From Pseudorasbora parva (Eukaryota > Chordata > Actinopteri > Cypriniformes > Gobionidae): a DNA stretch of 64,000 bases. The stretch's first letter is position 1. Each line of letters begins with the position of its first letter. The DNA lies in assembly GCF_024679245.1 (NCBI RefSeq), contig NC_090180.1, forward strand, positions 15,734,007-15,798,006, in the 5' to 3' direction. The notes beneath the pieces are model-generated. The model was given only the letters and a program-made list of their open reading frames with translations. It had not been told where the DNA came from and searched no databases. The position numbers and the translations under genes were made by a program. Positions 54,890-64,000 of this stretch are shown one piece after another.

Positions 54890-55300
54890 TGCTTATAATA
54901 GTACATAGGTTTAGCTAACCAGCTTTCTTGGTTGCATTTTTGCCCATCAGCTTTTAAGACAGCAGCCGTCACTCCTCTTCCTGAAGCCCATTCATCCTGA
55001 GTTTAAATTCAACATGTTTCCAAAGGACTGATTGAAAAGAGAGCCAAGAATTGTTTGCTGTTTGTTGGTTGCCAATAATTATGCAGTCCTTCACTCTAAA
55101 GCTCTTGTCCATGGTTATACATGAAACCCTTTGTCTTTGTGGGCCAGGATCCTGCAGGGAGGACACAAAGGTTCAGCTGAAAGCTGCTTGACATCTCCTA
55201 CGTAGTTAACACAGCTGAATGTGACTTAGACCCTTCATTGTTGATTGATTTCTTATTTTTAGTTTTCCTGTTACCAGGGTAACCGTTTTACAAGGCCTCC
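54890..55300. promoter_or_regulatory. Candidate conserved non-coding element with an RFX X-box
   Basis: A non-repetitive block containing GTTACCAGGGTAAC (55270-55283), a near-palindromic X-box of the type bound by RFX factors. It also has CCAATAATTATGCAG (homeodomain-type) near 55072 and TGTTTG-type Fox motifs near 55058. No ORF with a recognised domain. Conservation is inferred only from composition. Confidence 0.4.
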
Positions 55301-55827
55301 CCCTCAGCCATATTACTTGTACTCTTTCTTTCTTCTAATATGTTTTGACATGACCATGCGTGTGTTGATCTTCTTTCTGTCATAACAGAAGGGGGTTGGA
55401 AGAAAATCTAATATAAACTACATTGGATATCAATAAAGTCAAGAGGGACGGGCTTTCAGTATCCAGTATTGATCTGTGTAACACGATGATCAATCACTGA
55501 ACAAAGAAGAGCAAAATCAGCACACAATTAAGTTGCTTAAATTACCATTAAAATTATATATGCTGTTTCTTTAATTTCTTCCTGGTGTTGATTTATACTA
55601 TGACTTTTCAGGTCAGCTAATTAGTTGATGCCAAATACTTGATGCTTGACATTTTTTAATTTTGTATATAGCTGTAATTAAAATATAATCTCACAAAACA
55701 TGTCCAGGTTATAATTCACCCCAAAATCAAAAGGAAGTATCGAAAGCAAAATCATATGTAAAATAATAAATTGAAGGCTATTTTAGTTTTTTAGCATTGT
55801 GTCATTATTTTCATTTTACTCTGTTGT
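55301..55827. other. No gene seen
   Basis: AT-rich DNA without recognisable features. Confidence 0.5.
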
Positions 55828-56668
55828 CTAGCCTAGAAATCTAGACACACCCTAGTGGCAGCAGATCTAATTTGCCGCGAGTGTTGTCTAGCAACTCTCC
55901 ATAGGCTTCTGAGCTGGAAAAAACGAACTCTGGTCAGGCCAATCACATCGTGTGTAGAGTCGGTGGGCGGGCTAAACATAATGACGGCAGAGTTGCATGA
56001 TGATACTTTTTTAACAAAGAAGCTGGAGAACAGCGGTCTTAACTTTTTCAGTTTTCCCCGTTTACATGATAACCAGTAAACTGACAATGCAAGTAAACCA
56101 CGTTTATATGACTTTATTAATAAACTGGGTTATTTCCTTGTAGTGACTTCAGAAATAATAATGTCCATATCTGACTCGGGGTATTCCCAATGTTACATCT
56201 GTTGTGATGTTAAATAATGTGATGTGTCAGCGGGAGATTCACGGCTCATATTATCCCTCATTTTGCATGCAGTTAGGCAGCGTTTTAACCTCTTAAAAGA
56301 GTCTGCGTTTGTGATATATGTCCTTATTTCATGCAAAACTCTAGCTCGCTCTATCTGGATGCATTTAAATCTGCTCTAAGTCTGCATTTTTGCCACCCAT
56401 AACACATGCACACTTCAATAAGCCGCCAGAAAGCAGGTTAATGCATTTACATGCCGCGCGAAATCGGGGTAAAAAGCAAAAAACACTAACTGTTCTGACC
56501 GGTTTATGATTACGCCGTTTATGACCTTACTCCGATAAAGAAAACAGGTTTACATGATCATGTTCATTGTCGGCTTATATTAGGCATAGTTGGCTTAAGA
56601 ACGTGCATGTAAATGCACCCATTGGTGAGTCCCCAGACCCAACATCTTGGGTCTGGATTGTTTGGCTA
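55828..56668 (+). mobile_element. hAT-like element copy C with perfect 8-bp TSD, interrupted
   Basis: It is flanked by TCTGTTGT on both sides (55820-55827 and 56669-56676). The left part matches copies A and B up to about 56042, and the right end (GTGAGTCCCCAGACCCAACATCTTGG...) resumes at about 56626. The middle, including the helicase-like stretch, is absent and replaced by the element at 56048-56625. Confidence 0.88.
56048..56625. mobile_element. Non-autonomous DNA element (copy 2), nested in copy C
   Basis: Collinear with 6140-6730: shared blocks include CAGTTTTCCCCGTTTACATG, AGCGGGAGATTCACGGCTCATA and CATGTAAATGCACCCATT. Its extreme left end is missing or fused to host sequence, so insertion was accompanied by loss of host DNA, or the event was a recombination. 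Confidence 0.75.
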
Positions 56669-57480
56669 TCTGTTGTCCATAGTGAAATAGCAAAAATAAA
56701 AATGTTTATGATTTAAAAATAAACAACTAAATAAAAACCTTGCCAGATGCATTATCTTAAGCAGAATTTGGGTTGTAATGTCTTAAAAATCTTACAATAC
56801 TAAAACATCTTAATGTTCTTAAAAATGTTTACATCTTTTACATTTAATTAAAAGAAGTGTAGAGTCTCCCCCTCCCCCCTGACTCGAGGGTTGCCAGATA
56901 GGTGGCAGGATTCAGCAGGAACGTTTGTAACTGCAACTGTGTAACTAGAGCAGATCTGGCAACCCGGATGCAGAGACACTACTGACTTTGTGATTGGTCG
57001 ATAGGTGGAGGGTGGAGCTTCTGGCCAAAACACAACATGACAACATCAACATCAGCTGAGGGCTGCAACAAAAACTTTTAAATGACAATATTCTGGCTGG
57101 ACTACTGTTGTCAGTGATATAAGTATTTGAAATGAACATGTAACATATCAGGACCATTTTATGATTAATTGAAATACATTTCTTACATTCAGTTCCTTTA
57201 AGCTTACTTAAAATTCCCCTCAAAATTTAAAAACTTTTTTTTAGATATTTGCATTGACACAATGGTAACACTAATTGGCTAGTTGGACACTGTCTAATGC
57301 TGATCAACTGAAGTACTGTATAATGGGCTATCAATACTCAATGTTTCCAGTATACTACAGTTTAGGTTAAGTGATATATGTATTTTTGAAAGAAATTAAC
57401 TTTTATTAAGGACATGTTAAGTTGATCAAATGTGACCGTAAGGACGCAAAAGCTTTTCATTTCAAGTAAACACTGTACTT
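56669..57480. other. No gene seen
   Basis: Non-coding. The stretch 56870-57060 is richer in G/C (GGTTGCCAGATAGGTGGCAGG) but has no recognised exon or element end. Confidence 0.4.
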
Positions 57481-58170
57481 TTTAAACTTTTTGTTCATCA
57501 AACAATCCTAAAAAATTATCATGATTTCCTCAAAAATATTTAAGTAGAACCACTGTTTCCCATATTGATCAAAAAAATGTCTCTTAAACATCAAATTGTC
57601 ATGTTAGAATGATTTATGACGATCATGTGACACTAGCTATGTTTCTATCCACCTATTTTTATGTGCATTTTGGGATATTGCATCAAAAAATGCTAAATGG
57701 AAACACCAAGATGCACAAAACGTATGCGCTTGTCTAAGTCGAATGCTTTTTCTATCCGATACGATAACATACACGTAAACTACGATGGAAATGCATTTAC
57801 CAAATAAATTCCTCGATGTGCATAAAAAAAAAAAAAAAACATCAGGTGACTTTCACAATGTAACAGCATAACTGTACTAACCAGAGGACATGCAATAGTC
57901 TTTTGTCAAAGATGCTTGGTATATTTCCCTCCTAGAACTGTCTTACTTGACTGCGTTCCCAAACCACTTCTCTGAAAAGAAACAAAAAGTTTCTCTGAGG
58001 CACAAATCATTTATTATATACAAATATTATTTGGTGGCTTCTCCTATATTTCTTAGGGATTTTTGGAATCAGGAAGTGACGATTATGTTCTGGAAATATA
58101 GCTACTAAAGACTGGAGTATTGTTACTGAAATTTCAACTTTGAATCACAGAAATAAATTTAAATATGTTT
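57481..58170. repeat. High-copy fish repeat interrupted by a TIR element
   Basis: The left part (ATCATGTGACACT near 57624) and the right part (AAAGACTGGAGTATTGTTACTG near 58108) match a continuous sequence in the repeat at 37800-37850. They are split by about 450 bp beginning AGCTATGTTTCTATCCACC and ending GGAAATATAGCT, an inverted pair, so a second element is nested here (about 57637-58105). Confidence 0.7.
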
Positions 58171-58174
58171 AAAG

Positions 58175-58350
58175 CAAACCTGTATCGAACAACATTGTAT
58201 GGAGTTCCCTTGTTCTGCTTAACACAAAAGAAGATTCTGAAGCATGTTGGTAATTAAACAGTATAGCCAGGAGAAGAAAAAAACTCATACAGGTTTGGAA
58301 CAACATAAGGATGACAACATTTTTATTTTTGGGTGAACTATCCTTGTAAA
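58175..58350. mobile_element. MITE
   Basis: AACCTGTATCGAACAACATTG and ACAGGTTTGGAACAACATAAGG are inverted relatives, followed by TTTTTGGGTGAACTATCC. It belongs to the same family as 17375-17680. Confidence 0.7.
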
Positions 58351-58396
58351 ATCCCTCCTATTGTTTTGAAACTCTTGGAGTAGATTCAGCACAATC

Positions 58397-58639
58397 TCAG
58401 GCAGCAGGTGCTTCTTTCATCTTGGTCTTTCTCAAGCAGTCTGTTCCAGTGGATTTCATCAATAGTGCATCAGTCAAGATGATAATAGCCACATTGAGCT
58501 GCTCTACAGCTTCCTCAAGTTTGCTAGTGTAGTGCTGGATTTTGCATTTTGTTTCAAAAACCCAAATCTGCCTTGAAAATGTGAATGTGGGCCATAAAAA
58601 CGTTGCCTCAAGATCATCGTGAAAGAAAGCAGATCTCAA
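58397..58639 (-). other. Unrecognised intronless open frame (80 residues)
   Basis: The frame encodes a hydrophobic/aromatic start and a probable amphipathic helix (HYTSKLEEAVEQLNVAIIIL). I do not recognise the family. There are no splice sites in suitable positions. It could be a processed-pseudogene fragment or chance. Confidence 0.2.
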
Positions 58640-59939
58640 GGAGCACAGATAAATGTTGCTTCTCTTCTTGTGGCCATGGTTACAGGTGAAGGTCAGAGGA
58701 GGAGGTTCAGCTGTCAGCTGGTGAGCAGGAGAAGCAAATTGATCATTGCTATTATGCTGTTAGCTAATAAACGTTATTTGAGATACTTCACTGGTTTAGT
58801 AAACTGCTTTTATTAAATGCTGCTCATCATTCTGTTTGCTGCTGCAACATTTGAGAGTTTATAACAGAAATTGTGGTTTCTAGTAGATTTCTGGTGGAAA
58901 GTGAGAGGCTATATTTCTTTATATATATAAAAAAATGTTGTTTCTGTGGTGCAGTGTAGTGTGTTTCTTGGCAGGCAGAATGTTTGGAAACCCATTTATT
59001 ATGTTTTTTTTAATAGACGTTTGAGGACACACTGTTCAGTTTGTAGAATTCATGCTTATTCAGTGTCTATAAAAAGTATTTGCCTCACACACAGTCCACC
59101 ACTTGCTGAGACAACAAATGACTAGATTATTTTAAAAAGTAATAAGGATAATGTTCATTCAGTTATTCAGGGTATCATCCTGAATGTACATTTACCCTCT
59201 TATTACACAAAATATTTTACTACAGAATATGCTGTGATTGATGACCAGAAACAAGTAGTCTCGAGAGTGGGTGAAATAAAGCAGTTTTAGTTGTGAGTTT
59301 CTTTGGGTTGTTTTGTATCATTGCAGCATTTCTTCTAACATTTCTAGTGGAAACCTAGTGGAACTGTAGAACTTTTTTAAGAAAGATTTTTCTGTACTAA
59401 GCTTCAAATCAAATTTTGGATTCGATTAATCACGATCAATTTTTAAATTTTTTAATTAATTTTTTTTCTCTCAATATCTTGTTTTCTTAAAAGTATTTAT
59501 TTTGGTTTTACATGACTTTCATACACATTCCTCAATATAACTCCAAAATTCCAAACCCTTTCAAATTTTCCATCTTCTCCTGTAAGACTATGCAATATTT
59601 TGCATTGTCACGCAACAGGACATCGTTTGAATGCAAATCCTTTCATTCGCAAAAAAGTTTTTACGCCCACTTGAGGTGTTTTATTTTGGGGGAAAAGAGT
59701 TAATGCGAATAATGGGAGATGGAAATGCATGCAAAGAAATTCTGCCATAGCGAACATTAAATCGGCCTTTTCTGCTGATGGTGTTTTATTTACTATTGGT
59801 TACTAGGTTAACAAATACCACCGCCATCCGCTCAAACAACTTGATTGAAATAAACCTAATTTGCTTTTTTTGGACAACTTTTAAAAGATTCACTTCACGT
59901 TTGGATGAGAACCCAGCAATTGAACAACTGTATTTTTAT
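58640..59939. other. No gene seen
   Basis: Non-coding. The segment 59560-59760 contains TTTTTACGCCCACTTGAG and GGAGATGGAAATGCATGC and is probably part of an unbounded DNA repeat. Confidence 0.4.
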
Positions 59940-60210
59940 TAGGGCTGTGCAATATATCAAAATTATCGAAATATCGCAAATGTAAATATCGCAATATGCA
60001 TATCGCAACGGCATGCAATATCTGAATGATTTTAATAGGCTACCACAACATTGTGAAAAGTGTCTGTTTTAGGTTGACGCATATAGCAGAGAAAATACTG
60101 GACACGACTGTTACTTATGGGACTTGCTTGATATTTAAGAGTTATTAAACGCAATAATTTGCGCAAAAAAATAACTTGCAGTCTCGCGTTTTCTGACACA
60201 CACACACACT

Positions 60211-61239
60211 AGTGTTGTCGCGATACCAAAATTATGACTTCGATACGATACCAGACTAAAATAGTCTCGATACGATACTAGATCGATACCACGGTTAAAA
60301 AAAAGATATTATGAATATTATGACAACAGAACTTATTATTCCTATTGGATAATCAATGCTATTTTCGATACCATGGGGGGAAAAGCGCTGCATATACTGT
60401 CAAATAGATATTTTTAATATAATAATTTTTTTGTCCATCTATTGAAAGTCTAGGCCATCAAAAATTTCTTCCAAAAAGATCACTTTATATGATAAAGCTT
60501 TTAAGCTTTTTCTCATATATAAACATTGATCAATTACTATTAAAACTATCTCACAAATATTTGCTAACGGGGTAATTGTGTTGCAATAGGCACAGCACAA
60601 GGAAGCTTGATTTCGAATGGTAAATTTAATTTAAAAAGACGAATAAACAGTAATAAAATAAGAACAAATGAACAGATTACAAACAATAGCGCAAATAAAT
60701 ACAATAAAATAAAAGATACAAATGAAATAGACTGCTTTATTTTTTCAGGTAGGTCTAACATTCAGATGAGAAACTGAATAAAAAAATGCAAAATAATTCA
60801 ATTAAAAACAACATTGGATATTGTTATTGGATGTTCATTGTAAAAAAAAAGGAAAAAAAAGCCTTTAGATGAAACCATTAAAGTTACGCAAGTTGATCAG
60901 TCAAGAGCAGTGTGATCGTTTATCTTTTTCTAGTTTGAATAACAAATAATTTTCCCTTTAAGAACTGCCACACTCATGGATCCTGAACACTGTTCCTGTT
61001 ACTCATTTGTCATTTCATCCTGAACTGTTTATGACCGTGTTTACGTTAATACTCTTCAAGATAGGCACTGATCATTTTTTGAATGTATTTGACCAATAAT
61101 AAGCTGGAAAAAGAAGCAAATATTTCAACTTGTATGTCAGAGGCGGCTTTATTACGTTGTGTGTGTGCGCTTCAGACGTGAGCGCGAAATCTGCGAGGAT
61201 TAGTAGAATTATGTACAATCCCGCATGAAATTCAGACCG

Positions 61240-61281
<42 letters not shown>

Positions 61282-61495
61282 CATGAGGAAAAGTCCAGCA
61301 GAACGCGCGTTTGCCATGTGTTCAGACAGAGGGTTAATCGGGCTGAGTGAGAATATGTGGCTGCGTGTCACTCGCTGTCGGTCGGAGAGGAGAGGAGAGC
61401 GCAGCTGGTATCGATACTGTAGAAACTGAGAATCGTATCGTTTCAAATATTCCAGTATCAATACATATCGAAATATTGATATTTTTGACAACACT
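60211..61495. mobile_element. Inner hAT-like element
   Basis: The left end AGTGTTGTCGCGATACCAAAA and the inverted right end AGTGTTGTCAAAAATATCAA flank repeated CGATAC motifs. Non-coding. The exact TSD could not be read because the left flank is an AC repeat. Confidence 0.8.
61240..61279. repeat. (AC)n microsatellite
   Basis: About 20 AC units inside the inner element. Confidence 0.97.
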
Positions 61496-61739
61496 TCGAA
61501 ACGTGAGATAAATGTTTATAATTTGTGACATAAATGTTTGCTAAAACACTGCTGGTCACTTTCAGAAGTTGTAGCGATGCTTTCTTTTCCCAGAGAGAAT
61601 GTGAAACACAAATGGTTTAATAATTAAAATAGATTTGACTCACTAATAGCAATATCGTATCGCATATTGAATATCGCATTACTTAACAAGATATTGCATA
61701 TCGCATTTTTCTTCAATATCGCACAGCCCTAATTTTTAT

Positions 61740-62210
61740 TACCTAACATTAACAAAAGATTAACAAATACAGTAACAAATGTATTGCTTATGGTTAGTTC
61801 ATGCTAGTTAATACATTAACCCTGAATATGAATAATACTGAGCTATTGAGTTTTAATGCCTAATTTAAAGGGCAGCTTAGAGACACCAACAGTGGAGGTC
61901 TCATTATAATCGTAATTATAGTATGCTTTGACACAATGAATTCCACATCTTTTTTTGATATGATAAATTTAGTTTTCAACACAAATATTGTGTGAAACAG
62001 TCCTAGGTGGTAATGACACTGTACAAACTGACCATTCCTTGACCTTTAGTGTCATAAAGTGTCCTGGGTGGATCTGACAATCTGTCCATGATCGTTTTGT
62101 TTTGTCTGTCATACATTTCATATGAGGTTAAAATAAAAAAAACATTGGTCCATGGTCAAAACTGCATGCTCGATTTGAAATTAAGTTTGCTTCCTCCTTA
62201 AAGTTTGACG
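61740..62210. other. No gene seen
   Basis: AT-rich non-coding DNA. Confidence 0.5.
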
Positions 62211-62214
62211 TTAT

Positions 62215-62830
62215 TCAATGATCTTACCCCCCACCCCCTCCGACCATCACCTGACGGCTCTGGGAATCAGCAGTGACCCCTGTCCTGTTGCAGTAGAGAC
62301 CTGGCTGTCTTCTCCCTGACCCTTTTAAACTTTTAACCTGTACTTCTTTAATGACAGGGCAAGAATGCATGAAACTCCCATGCGAAAAAAAAATGACAGA
62401 GAGAGCTGGGATATTGATTGATTTAATAAGAAGCAGAGCATCAAAATGTTCTCGCATTACTGATTAGTGTGTGTGTGGGTGTGGTTGTGTGTGTCCAAAC
62501 TTAGGAGTTTGGGTGTCATTATTTAGCTCTGGAAAGACAGATTTCAAAGAAGTGTCTGCTGCACAGTCTGGGGTTGGATTCGACAATATCACACAATTGG
62601 ATCAATGTAGCTAATTTTACAAAAGATCACTTCCCCTCCCCCCTCTGAATGGAGATGTCAAAGGTTGGTGACCTCTTGCTTTCATGTGCATTGATCGTTT
62701 CTCGGGAGGTGGGCTGCTCCCCTCCAAAGCCCTTCACATCAGCTAATATATCTTTGTTTGGACCTGAAAGCCAGTTTCTTACATTCTGTCACCCTGTTTT
62801 TTTTTTCCTTCTCTGCATGGCAAGTTTTAC
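62215..62830. promoter_or_regulatory. Candidate conserved non-coding element
   Basis: A non-repetitive block with balanced composition and no coding signature, containing GACGGCTCTGGGAATCAGCAGTGACCCC, TGTTGCAGTAGAGACC, and ATCAATGTAGCTAATTTTAC. It is unlike its AT-rich and transposon-rich neighbours. Whether it is conserved is untested. Confidence 0.3.
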
Positions 62831-63109
62831 TGTACAAGATAAAGCAACAGCAAAATAAATTATGTGCATCCTTGGACAGAAACAATTTTATTAAATGTTC
62901 TAGTTTGATTAAACTTTTAATAATAAATAAACAACCAATTGGTAGTGGACATATACAACCTTTTATTTAACTGAGATTTTATGACTTTAGGATTTTTAAG
63001 ACTTTAGATGCAAAAACCTCTAATTCCATCTGACATCTCGTTTTTTATGAGCATTTTTATCAGACGCTTATGTTTAGGTTTAGTAATTTCACATTAATTG
63101 CAACCAGAC

Positions 63110-63275
63110 CAAAAAAATGCTGGGTTATTTCAACCAAAATTTGGTTCAAATATGAAGAAACCCATATTGAGTTGACCAACTTTTTAATTACATTTTTAAC
63201 CCAGCGTTTGGGTTTGTCCATATTTAACCCAAAATTGGGTTAAAACAACCCATCATTTTTTTTTAGAGTGAATGT
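63110..63275. mobile_element. MITE-like repeat with AACCCA/TGGGTT motifs
   Basis: TGCTGGGTTATTTCAACC at the left is inverted at the right (GGGTTAAAACAACCCATCA). Internal AACCCAGCG / GGGTTTGTCCATATTTAACCC motifs recur. It is a recognisable fish interspersed repeat pattern, non-coding. Confidence 0.75.
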
Positions 63276-64000
63276 TATTGGTCAGTTATTGAAATGCCTT
63301 ATTTTCAAAAAAGAAAAGTTACAAATATAAATGTGATCATTTAAAAGAGAACTGTCATGTGGATTTAGAGGCTTTTGCATCTGAAGTCTTCATATATTTA
63401 AGGAAAGTGTATCTCAAGTTTTTTTATATACGTTTTAATCAGTTTTATGCCTGCAGATGTGATAATAATTTTGGAATGTTACAAATATTCTCTCAGCTTA
63501 GAATTAGACAAATTATCTTTTAAAATAGTTTAACTTGATTTGCAACATGTTAGTCCACTAGAATCTGGTTTGAAATGTCCTTACTACCCATATACTAAAA
63601 CTACAGTAAAAGCTGGAAAAAATATTATGAATGTTTAAACTAACAACGATTAATATTTAGATAAAAAGGATAATTTAGATAAATAATATTTAATATTAGT
63701 GTTTTTTGTAACACTCAATTGGTGACGCCTATGATTTTGAGCAAGGAGGTCACCAAATATTCAAAGTTTTGAGAGGTAATGTACATTTTTATGAAGCTAA
63801 TTTTGAGTGGGACATGTCCACCCTCAATGTCTGTAGTGGTTATGGCCCTGATATTGAGTACAAGGCTGTGAATGTGTGAACTTTATGCAGCTGTGTTTTT
63901 TTTTAAAGAAAGCAGATTTCAGGCATCAATCGCAGCCCTGATTGTTTTAGTAAGTGAACTGTGTTTGTACAGTTTAAAAGGAAGGAAGGGCACAGAGGAT
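63276..64000. other. No gene seen
   Basis: AT-rich non-coding DNA to the end of the window. Confidence 0.5.

Larger units (their letters stand above)
59940..61731. mobile_element. hAT element with perfect TSD, containing another hAT-like element
   Basis: It begins TAGGGCTGTGCAATATATC and ends AATATCGCACAGCCCTA, flanked by ATTTTTAT on both sides (59932-59939 and 61732-61739). It is the inverted-orientation relative of the element in bpnt2 intron 1 (25794-26363). Its length is increased by an inner element at 60211-61495. Confidence 0.93.

Noticed and set aside
55855..56079. Open frame in element copy C
   Set aside because: Spans two different repeats; chance frame.

Overview
This is an AT-rich, repeat-dense window of vertebrate nuclear DNA from a teleost, most likely a cyprinid. 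The evidence is spliced vertebrate genes with fish-type protein sequences, many Tc1-like and hAT-like DNA transposons with fish-type termini, long dinucleotide and tetranucleotide microsatellites, and a finTRIM-type pseudogene. There is no bacterial-style gene organisation.

Only two protein-coding genes can be reconstructed with confidence. Both lie on the minus strand. bpnt2 (impad1, Golgi-resident PAP phosphatase) has five coding exons between 26956 and 21029, encoding 337 residues. mff (mitochondrial fission factor) has six coding exons between 41230 and 31711, encoding 287 residues. All splice junctions were read by eye and keep the reading frame. The mff stop codon and the bpnt2 start codon are about 4.8 kb apart. 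They work in different pathways (Golgi sulfonucleotide metabolism and mitochondrial/peroxisomal fission), so their adjacency is positional only. A candidate non-coding first exon of a divergent plus-strand gene ends at 46718 next to a perfect CRE, but none of its coding exons were found in the remaining 17 kb.

Layout. 1-3600: LINE remnant and a candidate conserved non-coding block. 3600-9720: dense nest of DNA transposons, including hAT elements with 8-bp target-site duplications (TSDs) and one carrying a decayed BED zinc finger. 9909-11504: decayed Tc1. 13436-19275: a local tandem duplication whose two copies received different insertions of one Tc1 family. 20050-27000: bpnt2, with a Tc1, a hAT and MITEs in its introns. 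28144-31056: a 147-bp hairpin, a helicase-fragment-bearing element and another Tc1. 31700-42050: mff with Tc1 and hAT insertions in intron 3, then its promoter. 43050-45225: Tc1 remnant and duplicated finTRIM pseudo-exons. 46500-64000: the candidate first exon, then mostly non-coding DNA with a large fold-back element, two more copies of the helicase-bearing element, nested hATs and several candidate conserved non-coding elements.

The least ordinary signal is a family of ~0.5-kb elements (28587-29081, 53269-53797, 55828-56668). Each copy is flanked by an 8-bp TSD, and two of them carry a decayed coding fragment resembling motif I of a RecQ/WRN-like helicase. I see no intact new multi-gene system in the window.
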